A stretch of 64,000 nucleotides of DNA from NCBI RefSeq assembly GCF_910592395.1, contig NC_088314.1:5766001-5830000 (forward strand), written 5' to 3'. Numbering within the stretch: position 1 is the stretch's first letter; each line of letters opens with the position of its first letter. The DNA is from Lineus longissimus (Eukaryota > Nemertea > Pilidiophora > Heteronemertea > Lineidae). The notes below the pieces were generated by a model. The model was not told the DNA's origin, ran no database searches, and saw only the letters and a program-made list of their open reading frames with translations. Below, in pieces: positions 37,776-48,434 of this stretch. The position numbers and the translations under genes are program-made.

Positions 37776-39305
37776 CATTTGACTTCAATTCCTCTTTGAT
37801 AGTTTGCATGACCCTTCAGGACCTGGGGGGCATTGAAAGTTCATAAAAGTGACAACCTCATATAAAGGACGAAAGTCCTTTCTGAGTTGCCCCTCAATTT
37901 TACCAGCTACAAAGGAAATCTCACTTTGAATACATTCGATGTCGAAGAGACATGGCCACTGTGGCCAGCAGGTCCTACAGGGTGGAGACGAGGTCCACCC
38001 TGAAGAAACATGGTGCACTACGTTTGGGAGAGTACACATCTAGATCAGACAGAGTACGCACAGGGGCATGAAACATCTAGCAAAGACTTGGTACACTCTG
38101 GCAACATGACAAGCTATGAAGGGGGTGGGGGCACATCCGATAGAGACATGGGGCACCGTGTAGAACCTGACACACTGCAGGTCAGAGCAATGGCACACCA
38201 TTGGGGACAAGGCCGCCAGGTAGCAAAAAGGAAGATCCATTGAAGGGAAAGGCCAGGTCGGTCTACTGTCTCAATGGCCAAAAGTCATTTCTGAAGAACA
38301 TGGTCCTCCCCAGAAGATAAACGTTAAATCCGTGTAAAAGCCTCATCATATCATATACTCTAATATGTAAAGAGCAAGCTCTAGTGAACTCACACAACTG
38401 TTTGACATGGGGAGCCCCCCAAACCCCCGTCCTTCTGGTTCTGACATATTTAGCCAGTACATTGGGGGATGAGTCCCCCAAACCCCCTCCCCCGTTCTCT
38501 GAAAGTGACAGGTTTTAGTCAGTACATTGGGGGGAAGGCCCCCCCCATTGGACTCTAAAAATAGAATTCCTTGGAGACGCTGAACTACGTAACCATTACA
38601 CTCACTACGTTGTGTGAGTGATGAATTTTGTTTACGCTTTATACGTATACGTAACCATTACACTCACTACGTTGTGTGAGTTATTAATAAGACACAACTT
38701 GGGGGTTTTACGGGCCCTTTCTGTACTTGCATATACTAGGCTTCTTAATAGAAGCTTGGTCTGCCTATCAGACAAGACCACCAAGCATTAAGCAATGATG
38801 GCAAGACCTCTTTACACATTAGTGTCACATCTGAGGACCAGACTCATGTGCAGTCCATTCGTCATCCCGATTGTCCTTCCTTGATGTATCAGGTACCAAG
38901 GCCAAGCCAGTTCATTGCGTCCAGTCTACTTGGAGCTGGTTCCTCAAAAGATTTTTATCAACAGGCGCTGGATTTGGGTTGGTGGACATACAATGCACAG
39001 CTAGTAAGTTGTCCCCATTCCCCGAAATCTAGACTGGGCAGATCTGGGACAATTTGAGCCATCTCAGTTTGTTGTGTTCCACGACAAATGGAACGATTTT
39101 TTTTCATGGTATCCCCCACTACCCCTATGGCGTAGCCAGGGGGCAAAAACAGCCTTCAACTTGCAATGACCTTGGAGGTTGTGATCACTACTTGTATGGA
39201 TCACATTGATAACATGCAACAGGTGTTCTACAGGCGAGGCCTGGTCCCAGCCATGCCACTGTTGAAAGGACAATTCTGGGCTTCATCTTGCACAAACATT
39301 ACAGG
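37776..39305. other. intergenic stretch with short repeats, no gene seen
   Basis: No convincing coding frame. At 38405-38560 a G/C-run unit (ACATTGGGGG followed by runs of C) recurs at least twice. At 38586-38618 and 38650-38682 a ~33-bp unit (ACGTAACCATTACACTC then ACTACGTTGTGTGAG) is directly repeated 64 bp apart. Single-strand conformers are possible in the G-run part. Confidence 0.6.
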
Positions 39306-39575
39306 TGTTGTATAGTAATTGTAAAACCTTTCTTATGAGTAGCACTGTAATGTGTAATTCTTGGAATTAAGTGTGCGAGATTATTGGAATTGGGTATCAG
39401 ATAAGATACCTGTGAAAATTCCCACGGTCTACTTTTAATCCTCCATTCTCCCCAGCGTGATCAATTACGTCAGCATTGATGCGGCTCCTCATTGGATGGA
39501 GACGCATCAACGTTGCCCCCTGATTGGTGCAGACAAAGCTGCGCGTGAATACAAAACAGCTGTCCGCACGCTCTC

Positions 39576-39613
<38 letters not shown>

Positions 39614-39803
39614 AGCGATAGAGAGTTATTCCAGTCTCCCGAGTATTTTATAATCACGTGCACGAATCGTCATCCCGACGAACTATTTTATCAATTATGA
39701 CTTTGGTGTGTATAATTTTGTGAAGCAGTGTTAGAATAAAGGATCCGGACGTTAGAAGGCAAATTCAGGACTTATTACGTTTGTAACCTGTGCAAATACA
39801 ACA
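39306..39803 (+). repeat. 5' LTR (498 bp)
   Basis: Begins TGTTGTAT, ends ATACAACA (8-bp inverted ends). It contains an (AG)n run near 39582-39609 and an AATAAA at about 39735, the likely R-region poly(A) signal. No difference from the 3' LTR was seen on reading. Confidence 0.95.
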
Positions 39804-39821
39804 TGGCGACCTTCCCAGGAC
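39804..39821 (+). other. primer binding site
   Basis: The first bases after the LTR are TGGCGACCTTCCCAGGAC. TGG pairs with the CCA tail of a tRNA, as expected for minus-strand priming. The tRNA could not be identified. Confidence 0.65.
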
Positions 39822-40350
39822 CTTCAATTCGTGACAGTGAGTCCGGATGCGTTTCAGTCTTGGAGCAGATTCTATTAACCGAGGACTCCGTTTTTCACGC
39901 CACGTGCTAGTGCTACTGCAGTCCATTATGTACATTACGTGTACACCTACGTGATTTCTAACTCGCTCATTTCATCGGGAGGCAGAATAGTGACGTTCGT
40001 TTGTCAATATAATATTTATAAAATCGTGAATTTTTTTCTAAACTGTTCGTGACGTAAGTGCGAATTTCATTATATTTATATATCGTCACTTTTGTTATAA
40101 ATCACTGTGATCGCCATGAATCACTGTGAGTGTGAGCGCAGCATTTTTTAATCGATTGACGGACACCGTCTTCGTCAGTACGCATAGTACACGTCTATCT
40201 CTGTGTGTACCGAACTATTCAACTTCTACATCATGACATGTGCTATAACGTTCACGGATGATGTGCCCAGCAGCCAGAATACTCTTCAATTCGCCCTGAT
40301 GTCTACTCGAGATCCGATACCGTTCCAGGCTCCAGCTGATCCAGCGTTGC

Positions 40351-40470
40351 AGTTTTAAAAGAGACATTTTATCAACTTTTTGAAAGACATTTTATAAACT
40401 TTTGAGAGACATTTGTAAACTTTTTGATAGTCATTTATATTAACTGTTTTGAAAGACATTTTATAAACTA
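40351..40470 (+). repeat. tandem ~26-bp repeats in retrotransposon leader
   Basis: Four to five imperfect units of the type AGACATTTTATAAACTTTTG follow each other in the untranslated leader between the primer site and gag. Confidence 0.7.
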
Positions 40471-40804
40471 ATTAGTAATAGGACAATATTTTTGTGCATC
40501 ATTTCCATGTTGGCAGAGTATAGTACAATACTTTGCAATATCAGTCGATTCATAGCATTTAATGCATTTAATCTTAAATTTTCACTCGTTATTGCAAACT
40601 GACTGGAACCGGACCCCGAGGATTTTGACAACTGTATATCTATAATATGAACTTTGTTTAGCTTTGCCCTGTTACAGCAAGATAGACAACGGACCAACCC
40701 AACCTTTAATGTTGCATTTACTTTTCAGAAGAAATTAACTTTTGCTTCCCAAATACCTGACTTTTTATTCCTTCATAACTAACTTTTACCCCTTTACAGT
40801 AATA

Positions 40805-42043
40805 ATGGAAGGGCCAGCAGATCCAGCACCACCTGCTTTCAGGGGCACCGATTTTCTACCTCCTTTGTTTGATGGTGAAGTGATCGACCATGACATTTGT
40901 CATGCACATATCTTATCGTTTATGGACTACCTTCACTTCCACAATCTCCACGAGCCAGCAAATGCTGCAGAGATGATTCATATCATAACATTGTTCAAGG
41001 CTAGACTTCGTGGCAAAGCACGTCTGTGGGCAGAGGGAAAAGTTTTCCCCACTATCGCTAATCTCAGAGCACAGTTTATGCAGCGGTTCAGTCCAACCCA
41101 TTCAAATTTTGCCAATGTCAAGCATTTTCATTCTCTTTCCCATACCCCAGGCGATTCAGCCGAAATGACTCTCAATAAGATACGCTTAGCAGCCCAGCGT
41201 ATTCATTATAATGAGGTCCAGGTTCGAGACAAATTCTTACAGGTTTTGCCTACCAATTGTCAGGCAGCAGTCATCATGGCTGCCCCTGCAGATGCAGACG
41301 TGGCAGTTCTCGTTGAACGTGCTCAACAATATTTAGATTTTTCTGAGCCAGACAGGCCAACTACTGCTAATAAGCAGGTATCATTTATCACTGATCAGGT
41401 CCATGTGACCACTGCTAGTGCATCCACTAACAGTAGTGCTTGCGCAGTTGACAGGCTCACTGAGCAACTTGCTGCTCTTCGCACAGAAGTGCAAGATTTG
41501 TCTATAGAGGTCAGGACTCAACCTCAGGTTCATTTTAGTCAACCACAGTCCAACTCTGATACTGGTGCTCGTACATATAGCTCGAACTACCGTTCAAGTT
41601 CGCCATCTCCTGTGAGTCATCAGTCTAGACGTCCTAGTCGTAGTCCGGCTAGAGACCGTTATCGTTATAGTCATCGTGTATCCAGTAGATCCCCATGTAG
41701 GGACAGTCGTCGTTCTCAGGGTTCCTATGGTATTTCTCGTTCTGGTAACTCTCCCCGTCGTGCCACCTCCAACATTGTCTGTTATTTCTGCCACAAACCC
41801 AATCATGTGTGGAGAAACTGTTATACTTACCAGAACATGGTCAGTCGTGGGATGAACCCTACTTTCATGCCCGTAAGGCCTCCAGCGCCACCCTTTTCTC
41901 CGTCCCATTATCAGCCATCAGATAATGGTCAACAGTTTCGTCAGGACACTCGATGTCCTCAACCCTACCCGTTCCAATCCTATAAGCCAGATAACAGGTC
42001 TAGGTTTGATCAGTACTCTGGACCACAACAGCAAAATTTTTAG
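40805..42043 (+). CDS. gag: retrotransposon Gag (capsid/nucleocapsid)
   Basis: 412 residues from the ATG at 40805 (MEGPADPAPP). The frame is open from an ATG at 40742, but that would add a hydrophobic lead unlike Gag. The first ~170 residues resemble a retrotransposon capsid (helical, with KARLWAEG and FMQRFSP). They are followed by a Ser/Arg-rich linker (~260-320) and one CCHC zinc knuckle, C-x2-C-x4-H-x4-C, at about 325-338. The tail is rich in Pro, Gln and Tyr. The stop TAG at 42041 comes straight after a slippery heptamer, so a fraction of ribosomes should continue into pol. Confidence 0.9.
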   Translation: MEGPADPAPPAFRGTDFLPPLFDGEVIDHDICHAHILSFMDYLHFHNLHEPANAAEMIHIITLFKARLRGKARLWAEGKVFPTIANLRAQFMQRFSPTHSNFANVKHFHSLSHTPGDSAEMTLNKIRLAAQRIHYNEVQVRDKFLQVLPTNCQAAVIMAAPADADVAVLVERAQQYLDFSEPDRPTTANKQVSFITDQVHVTTASASTNSSACAVDRLTEQLAALRTEVQDLSIEVRTQPQVHFSQPQSNSDTGARTYSSNYRSSSPSPVSHQSRRPSRSPARDRYRYSHRVSSRSPCRDSRRSQGSYGISRSGNSPRRATSNIVCYFCHKPNHVWRNCYTYQNMVSRGMNPTFMPVRPPAPPFSPSHYQPSDNGQQFRQDTRCPQPYPFQSYKPDNRSRFDQYSGPQQQNF

Positions 42044-45000
42044 ATAGGAGAAGCACTAACTGCCACTTAGATGCCTCTCCGACTCTATTTTCTGCTCAGC
42101 ATTCTGGTGATCAACATTCTAGTGATCATTTGTCTTCATCGTATAATCCACATTCTGAATATCTTGGTGAATCCTCTGCTGACATTCAGCTCACTTCTAG
42201 GAATTATGCCAAAGGTTATTTACCCACAGGCCAAGGTTTGGTCATTTTATTTGATTCAGGGGCCACTGAGACTCTGATTGGTTTGGAAACTGTAAGGGAC
42301 TCCCCCTATTTGTCCAAATTGCCCAAGGTTGATATTAAACCAATCAAATTTCGTATTGGTAATGGAGAATTTTTGTTTGCAAAACAGGCCATTAAGCCTA
42401 AACTTACTATTCAAGGGAACCATTTCAATGTATACAGTGTCATAGCTGAAAATTTCATTGGTCCTGATATTCTTTTGGGTACATCTACCATGAAGGAACT
42501 CAAAGGTTCTTTGGATTTCATTACAAATTCGTTCAAGGTCAGGTCAAAGAAGGCTTGGTTACGTCCTACTGTCAATACTGTCATTAGACCAGGTCAGGTT
42601 AGGGTCATTCATGTTAAAGGCAAATTGCCCCATCACATGAAAAACTCGGCACTCATATTGAATTCATCGTCTCATTTGTCTAGGTTTTGTCCTTCAACCA
42701 TGATGGTCAAATTGAAACACGGTTTAGCTCCTATTCGTATTTATAACCATTCTCGTAAACCCGTCAATATTCGGTCTGACAAGCCTATTGTCTTCACCAA
42801 CTTGGATGATTTTATTCATGTAACTCAAAGTTTGTCTCCAAGCTGCCTCAAGCAAAATCAACCCTGTGCTCCGTCACAACCACCTGTTGATGATCAAGAC
42901 TCGCATTTGTCAGCTAGGGACATTTTAAGGCGAGATGTTAAATTAGACCATAGTATTCTGTCTACGCCAGAACAGGCCAGTGTGTATGATATTTTGGAAA
43001 ACCATGCTCCAGCATTTAGTCTTCGAGGTGAGGTTGGGACTTGTCCCAATTTTGAGGTGGACATCCATCTCAAGGATGAAACCCCTTTCTATATCCGACC
43101 ATATCCGGTCGCTGAGGAAAACAAACCTCTCATTGATAAGGAACTTGATAAATTAGTCAAGTTGGGCATTTTGCATCAAGGACATACATCATATTCCAGT
43201 CCAATTTTGCTTGTCAAGAAGAAGGATTCTACTGAGAAGCGCGTTGTAACAGATTTTCGGTTTTTAAATAGTCGAGTTCATTGTGCAAATCAAGATTTCA
43301 CTCCTTTGAAAACCATCTTAGCTAGAATCGGTCAGTCAAATTGTAAAGTCTTGAGTGTCATAGATTTGAAAAGTGCTTTTCATTGTCTACCTTTGTCTCG
43401 TAGGGCACAGGCCTACACCGGCATATCTGCCTACAACGGTGGTCGAACTTTTTACTATCGTAGACTTCCAATGGGTTTGTCCATTTCTCCGTCCATTTTC
43501 TCTCAGAAAATCAATGATATCCTTTCTAATATTCCCAACTCTAATCTCTTTTGCTGTGCAGTACATGATGACATTCTCATCTTCAGTAAAGATAAGAAAG
43601 AGCATACTGTACATCTGCAACAAATTTTCCAGGCTTTGATTGCCAATGGCTTGAAGATTTCTCCTAAGAAATGTCGCTTGTTTCAGACTAGAGTTGTTTA
43701 CTTGGGTCATGTTCTGTCCATTTCTCCTGATGGTTTTGTTCAAATTTCGGCTATGAATGACAAGTGTTTGTCTATTAGGAATATGAAGACCCCTACATGT
43801 CAGAAAGCGGTCCGAAGGTTTGTCGGTGCTGTGTCATATTTGAGTCAATATTTACCTAGATTGCAGGAATTGCTTACACCTTTACATGAGCTCACACGCA
43901 AATCTAAGCATTTCCATTGGCAACCCCATCATGAGATAGCTTTTCATACTATCAAAGACTTGCTCATCAAGCCACCTGTCTTGAATGCACCCACTACTAC
44001 AGGTGAATTCAGATTGTATAGTGATACTTCACGTATTGCTACAGGTTCATATCTTGCTCAATACTCTGATGGGCAAGAACGCATCATCGCATACTATTCC
44101 AAGCGCTTGCCAAAGGCGGCAAAGAACTATTCTGTTAGTGAGCTTGAATTACTTGGACTCCTCATCAATGTAACAGCTTTTCAGTATTTGTTACAAGACA
44201 GGACTTTCCAGGCTTTTGTTGATCATTCTTCTTTGGTTCAGATTGTAAAGTCAAAGAAGCAGCCACCGACCACTAGGTTGCAAAAGCTGCTTGAGCGACT
44301 GTCTCCCTATAGTTTTCAGTTGTCGTACATGCCAGGCAAAGAGCTTGTGTTAGCTGATTTCTTGTCACGTGCTCCTCTAGATGATGATACTGAGTTAGAT
44401 AGGATTATGCCAATCGCGTTCCAGGCACAATCACCTGTTATTTATGAATTAGAGTCTCTTTCAACCCCTGTTCAGGAGCATGCATTTTATACACTGCCAC
44501 TTCCTGAAAAGATTGTTACCAGGTCATATGCAAAGAAAATGAACATTCCTGTGCCTCTTCTGCATAGGCCAAAACCAATTCCCAAACCACGAACACATGT
44601 TCCTTGTCAGCAGACGGTGTCTGTTGCACCTACACACACTCCTCTTGTTAATGGCATTCAAAACAATGTGCCACCAGTATCTATACTTCCAAAAGCTCCA
44701 CGTGTGCCCATTGTTACATCAACAGTGGCACCACCAGTGTCAGTGATTCCATTTGTTCTCCAACAGAATGACAAATCTCAATCATCAACCAAGGTTGCTG
44801 ATGAACCTAGGCTCATTGATTCCGCTCTTCCTCCATCTTCTGTCGTTGAAGAGTATTCAGATGATATTTTAGATCTCCTGGTTAGACCCACACCATTGGT
44901 TCCAAGGATTGATAGCATGCATACCAAGCATGTCCCTGATCAGGCATCTCTGAATAAGGTATTGAAGATCATCAGACGCAAGGTGATTCGGGATTACAAT

Positions 45001-46860
45001 CTCCCTATTGAGGCACAACAGCTTAGTACCGCACAACAGACATCTCCGTATTTTAAACCCATCTATGATTACTTAGTCCATGATATCTTGCCAGCAGATA
45101 AGAAAGCTGCTAGGGTCGTTAGCATCAAATCTGAGCAGTATCTGACTTTCAATGGCATTCTGTTCAGGATTTTCTTTCCCACCAATTCTGAGAATTTCTG
45201 TTTTCAATTAGCAGTTCCGGAAAAGTATATAGATACCATCATAGGCCAACATCATGGCTCAGGTTTGCTTCTGGGACACGGAGGATGTACCAGAACTTAT
45301 CTCACCATTAGGAAAAATTTCTATTTTCCATCTATGTTCCAACGCATTGTCTCGTATATTCAATCATGTGATAGGTGTCAACAACTTAAGGGAAAGTCTG
45401 ATACTATGCGGACATTTCATGAACGCATTCCAGCCAGTTTTGAACCATTCCAGACCATTAGTATGGATTTCAAATCCATGCCCACATCTCCATCAGGTTA
45501 CCGTCATATGCTAGTGGTGACATGTGCCATGACCAGGTTTGTTGTGGCCGTCCCGCTAAAGACAATTGACGCCCCCACTGTTTGTGAAGCCCTTCTCCAG
45601 AAGGTGATTACTCTGTTTGGCGTCCCATCTGTAATTGTGTCAGATGCAGCAGCATCTCTCACCGGTCATCTTGTTGAATTACTGTGTGCGACACTTGGCA
45701 TTCAACAGAAGCTTGTCTCTGTAGAAAACCATGGTAGTCTTATGGCTGAACGGCAAATCAAATCCATTGCCGACCTCATCAAAGCAAATCTCCTTGAGTA
45801 TGGTGTTTCTTGGACTCAATTCGTGTCCACAGCAGTGTACACATACAATTCATTTTCAAGTGCTCACTTGGGAGGTTACTCTCCTTTCTATTTGCTCTTC
45901 TTGCGTGAACCAGCTGATTTGTCCACTTTGAATTTCAAACCATGTCTAGGTCTCTCACGGTCACATGCTGAGTATGTCCAACATCTGCGACAGAAATTTC
46001 AGAATGTGTCCAAATGTATGCTGCAGCTCCAAGAGCACCAGCAACTGTCTCAAAATGCCAAGATTGTTAACAAACTTCAGAAATCTCCCATCTATGCTGA
46101 AGGTCAGTTGGTTTATCTACATAAACCCAACACTACAGGGATGACGGCCAACACAAGAAAGTTTAAGACTCTTTGGGTTGGCCCATTTGTTATACACCAG
46201 GTTTTGGATAGGACACACTATATTATAGCAGATTTGAAGGGAAACATCATTCCTGATATCTTCAATTTTGCAAGGTTGAAACCAGCATTTTTGAGGGCCA
46301 CAGGTCAGAAAAATGTAGCCCATCTCCAGCAGTTGCAAAACTTGCTTCATAAGGCAGACAAGGCACAGGATGAGAAAGCTGTGCATGCTGCTTATGCTTT
46401 GGATTTCACTGATGAGACAGGTTCTGCTCATGAATCCACCACCTATAGAGGCGACATCTATGCCTCACAGGCTGAACTTTGTGATTTCAATATTCATTTG
46501 TCTCATGCCGAGGGTAACCATGGCATGATTGCTCCCTCTGTGTTGTCCACTAAGCAACAGGATGATTTGTCTCGGCTCACTTGGCAATCTCCCTCAGAGT
46601 TTGATTACACCACTTTGAAACGGGCGCGTTTCAAAAATGGATGCCTAGAACTCTTGCTCTCTGTGCCTTTTGGGCAGAAACAGTTTAGCTATTGGTGGTC
46701 ACCTCAATTTGAACCACATGTTGTCAGCATTGTCCAGTTTGTGTTAAGTGCCAAGGATATAAGATGTACAGGGTGTCCCAACCCGTTAAAAATGTTCAAA
46801 GATAAGACCATTCATGATAAGTCACATATTTTGGCGAAAAGCCAAGAGAAAAGTGATTAG
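42010..46860 (+). CDS. pol: retrotransposon Pol polyprotein (PR-RT-RNH-IN)
   Basis: The frame opens at 42010, overlapping gag by 34 nt. The first internal ATG is at 42130, and numbering from it gives 1,576 residues. Aspartic protease: DSGA with D42. Reverse transcriptase: D412 (VIDLKSAF) and the pair D480-D481, with VHDD in place of the usual YxDD. RNase H: D632, E671, D698. Integrase: H1041/H1042, H1050, C1080, C1083 zinc site, then D1113, D1172 and E1207. A Pro-rich spacer (~760-960) separates RNase H from integrase, and about 150 residues after the integrase core match nothing I recognise. Likely made as Gag-Pol by frameshifting. Confidence 0.93.
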   Translation, partial: SVLWTTTAKFLDRRSTNCHLDASPTLFSAQHSGDQHSSDHLSSSYNPHSEYLGESSADIQLTSRNYAKGYLPTGQGLVILFDSGATETLIGLETVRDSPYLSKLPKVDIKPIKFRIGNGEFLFAKQAIKPKLTIQGNHFNVYSVIAENFIGPDILLGTSTMKELKGSLDFITNSFKVRSKKAWLRPTVNTVIRPGQVRVIHVKGKLPHHMKNSALILNSSSHLSRFCPSTMMVKLKHGLAPIRIYNHSRKPVNIRSDKPIVFTNLDDFIHVTQSLSPSCLKQNQPCAPSQPPVDDQDSHLSARDILRRDVKLDHSILSTPEQASVYDILENHAPAFSLRGEVGTCPNFEVDIHLKDETPFYIRPYPVAEENKPLIDKELDKLVKLGILHQGHTSYSSPILLVKKKDSTEKRVVTDFRFLNSRVHCANQDFTPLKTILARIGQSNCKVLSVIDLKSAFHCLPLSRRAQAYTGISAYNGGRTFYYRRLPMGLSISPSIFSQKINDILSNIPNSNLFCCAVHDDILIFSKDKKEHTVHLQQIFQALIANGLKISPKKCRLFQTRVVYLGHVLSISPDGFVQISAMNDKCLSIRNMKTPTCQKAVRRFVGAVSYLSQYLPRLQELLTPLHELTRKSKHFHWQPHHEIAFHTIKDLLIKPPVLNAPTTTGEFRLYSDTSRIATGSYLAQYSDGQERIIAYYSKRLPKAAKNYSVSELELLGLLINVTAFQYLLQDRTFQAFVDHSSLVQIVKSKKQPPTTRLQKLLERLSPYSFQLSYMPGKELVLADFLSRAPLDDDTELDRIMPIAFQAQSPVIYELESLSTPVQEHAFYTLPLPEKIVTRSYAKKMNIPVPLLHRPKPIPKPRTHVPCQQTVSVAPTHTPLVNGIQNNVPPVSILPKAPRVPIVTSTVAPPVSVIPFVLQQNDKSQSSTKVADEPRLIDSALPPSSVVEEYSDDILDLLVRPTPLVPRIDSMHTKHVPDQASLNKVLKIIRRKVIRDYNLPIEAQQLSTAQQTSPYFKPIYDYLVHDILPADKKAARVVSIKSEQYLTFNGILFRIFFPTNSENFCFQLAVPEKYIDTIIGQHHGSGLLLGHGGCTRTYLTIRKNFYFPSMFQRIVSYIQSCDRCQQLKGKSDTMRTFHERIPASFEPFQTISMDFKSMPTSPSGYRHMLVVTCAMTRFVVAVPLKTIDAPTVCEALLQKVITLFGVPSVIVSDAAASLTGHLVELLCATLGIQQKLVSVENHGSLMAERQIKSIADLIKANLLEYGVSWTQFVSTAVYTYNSFSSAHLGGYSPFYLLFLREPADLSTLNFKPCLGLSRSHAEYVQHLRQKFQNVSKCMLQLQEHQQLSQNAKIVNKLQKSPIYAEGQLVYLHKPNTTGMTANTRKFKTLWVGPFVIHQVLDRTHYIIADLKGNIIPDIFNFARLKPAFLRATGQKNVAHLQQLQNLLHKADKAQDEKAVHAAYALDFTDETGSAHESTTYRGDIYASQAELCDFNIHLSHAEGNHGMIAPSVLSTKQQDDLSRLTWQSPSEFDYTTLKRARFKNGCLELLLSVPFGQKQFSYWWSPQFEPHVVSIVQFVLSAKDIRCTGCPNPLKMFKDKTIHDKSHILAKSQEKSD
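42034..42040 (+). promoter_or_regulatory. -1 ribosomal frameshift heptamer at gag/pol junction
   Basis: The heptamer A AAT TTT is in the X XXY YYZ register of the gag frame and is followed at once by the gag stop TAG. The -1 frame is open from 42010 and runs into pol. This matches the classical -1 slippage signal. A downstream stimulatory structure was not worked out. Confidence 0.8.
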
Positions 46861-47862
46861 ACGACAATTTATTGAGAATATGGTTTGTATTTAAAACATC
46901 TCAAGTGGTTTCTTGTTGTCGTTGTTATGGTAATAATGTCATTTTGTGTTTCCAACAAGACGTTGCTATATTGCTTATCAAAACAAATCTTTACGAGAAT
47001 AATTATTTCACCCTCATTGCTATTTTTATAAAAGCTAGTGAGTTGTTAGTTGGATAATTGTAGAAACATCTATTAGCTATAGATGTGATATTTTTTTCTA
47101 CTTGTCTTCAATGAAGCTTTGTGCAACAGTAATCTGTCTATTGAACAGTTTTCCAGTTTGAGTATTTTATTATCAATACTCTATTTTATTGGATGTTTGT
47201 ACGGCTACATGTTAGCAAAGCCAACTCTCATCAGTCTTGGGACTGATTTATTTTCGTGATGGGTTTCTGTCTCCAAGCAGTGCTTGTGGCAATTGCTGTT
47301 TCGAGACAGCTCACACAATAGTGTATGATTTAAGCAATTTGGATACTTTTGTGACAACAACATTTTTTTTCGTTGAGGTTTTGTAAATACGCGTGTCATC
47401 CAGAAGTTCTTCGAGTTAAACTTTATTTTCCACAGTTTTCAGATGCCTCGTCGACCGGTCCAGTCAGTTTCGCAATATTCCCAGCAGAGGTTTTGAAACT
47501 TCATTGTATCATTGCATATTTTAACATGCTGTTTAGCATGAGATTAATGATTCAATGTATAATTATATTGTAACCTTATGCTCATACTTTGTCATGAATG
47601 AAGTGGTCATTCATTAGTAAGTGGAACAAAATACATATATTGTAACTAAATTCGGCCGCTGGCTGAACACTGTTGGGAACCCCGAACCATATGATGTAAT
47701 TTAAGTTCATTCGCTGCATGAACACCTCGTTTAAAGCCTTATTATCATTGATTGTACCCCATTCAACAATACTATGTGTTAAGCCAAAGTCATATTCCTC
47801 TAACTGTTTTTAAAAAAAAAAAATATTTTAACTTCGTAAAATATTTTACCAGTTCCGCGGGA
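46861..47862 (+). other. retrotransposon 3' untranslated region, no env
   Basis: About 1 kb of AT-rich sequence between the pol stop and the 3' LTR with only short frames. No envelope-like gene (no signal peptide or transmembrane frame). The bases before the LTR (TTCCGCGGGA) make a weak polypurine tract. Confidence 0.75.
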
Positions 47863-48132
47863 TGTTGTATAGTAATTGTAAAACCTTTCTTATGAGTAGC
47901 ACTGTAATGTGTAATTCTTGGAATTAAGTGTGCGAGATTATTGGAATTGGGTATCAGATAAGATACCTGTGAAAATTCCCACGGTCTACTTTTAATCCTC
48001 CATTCTCCCCAGCGTGATCAATTACGTCAGCATTGATGCGGCTCCTCATTGGATGGAGACGCATCAACGTTGCCCCCTGATTGGTGCAGACAAAGCTGCG
48101 CGTGAATACAAAACAGCTGTCCGCACGCTCTC

Positions 48133-48170
<38 letters not shown>

Positions 48171-48360
48171 AGCGATAGAGAGTTATTCCAGTCTCCCGAG
48201 TATTTTATAATCACGTGCACGAATCGTCATCCCGACGAACTATTTTATCAATTATGACTTTGGTGTGTATAATTTTGTGAAGCAGTGTTAGAATAAAGGA
48301 TCCGGACGTTAGAAGGCAAATTCAGGACTTATTACGTTTGTAACCTGTGCAAATACAACA
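47863..48360 (+). repeat. 3' LTR (498 bp)
   Basis: Same length and, as read, the same sequence as the 5' LTR, including the (AG)n run. Followed by the CAGG target copy. Confidence 0.95.
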
Positions 48361-48434
48361 CAGGTATGCAAGGCAGGAGGGCTCTTTAGGTAGATTTCCG
48401 GAAATGCTATTAATTAGTTTTTCCAGAGAACTGG

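Larger units (their letters stand above)
39306..48360 (+). mobile_element. full-length Ty3/Gypsy-type LTR retrotransposon
   Basis: The element is 9,055 bp. It has 498-bp LTRs that begin TGTTGTAT and end ATACAACA, a 4-bp CAGG target duplication (39302-39305 and 48361-48364), a 1-kb leader, gag, pol in the -1 frame, and a 1-kb 3' region without env. Pol order is protease, reverse transcriptase, RNase H, integrase, which is Ty3/Gypsy (Metaviridae) order. Both LTRs look identical and the frames are open, so the copy is young and possibly still able to move. The clade within Ty3/Gypsy is not resolved. It lies 1.5 kb beyond the HUWE1 3' UTR, in the same orientation. Confidence 0.95.

Noticed and set aside
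39397-39663. 88-codon minus-strand frame in the 5' LTR, repeated at 47954-48220
   Set aside because: It lies wholly in LTR sequence and translates the (AG)n run into Leu/Ser repeats; identical because the LTRs are identical.
46861-47862. env-like gene after pol
   Set aside because: Only short frames without signal peptide, membrane segments or similarity; the element is better read as env-less.
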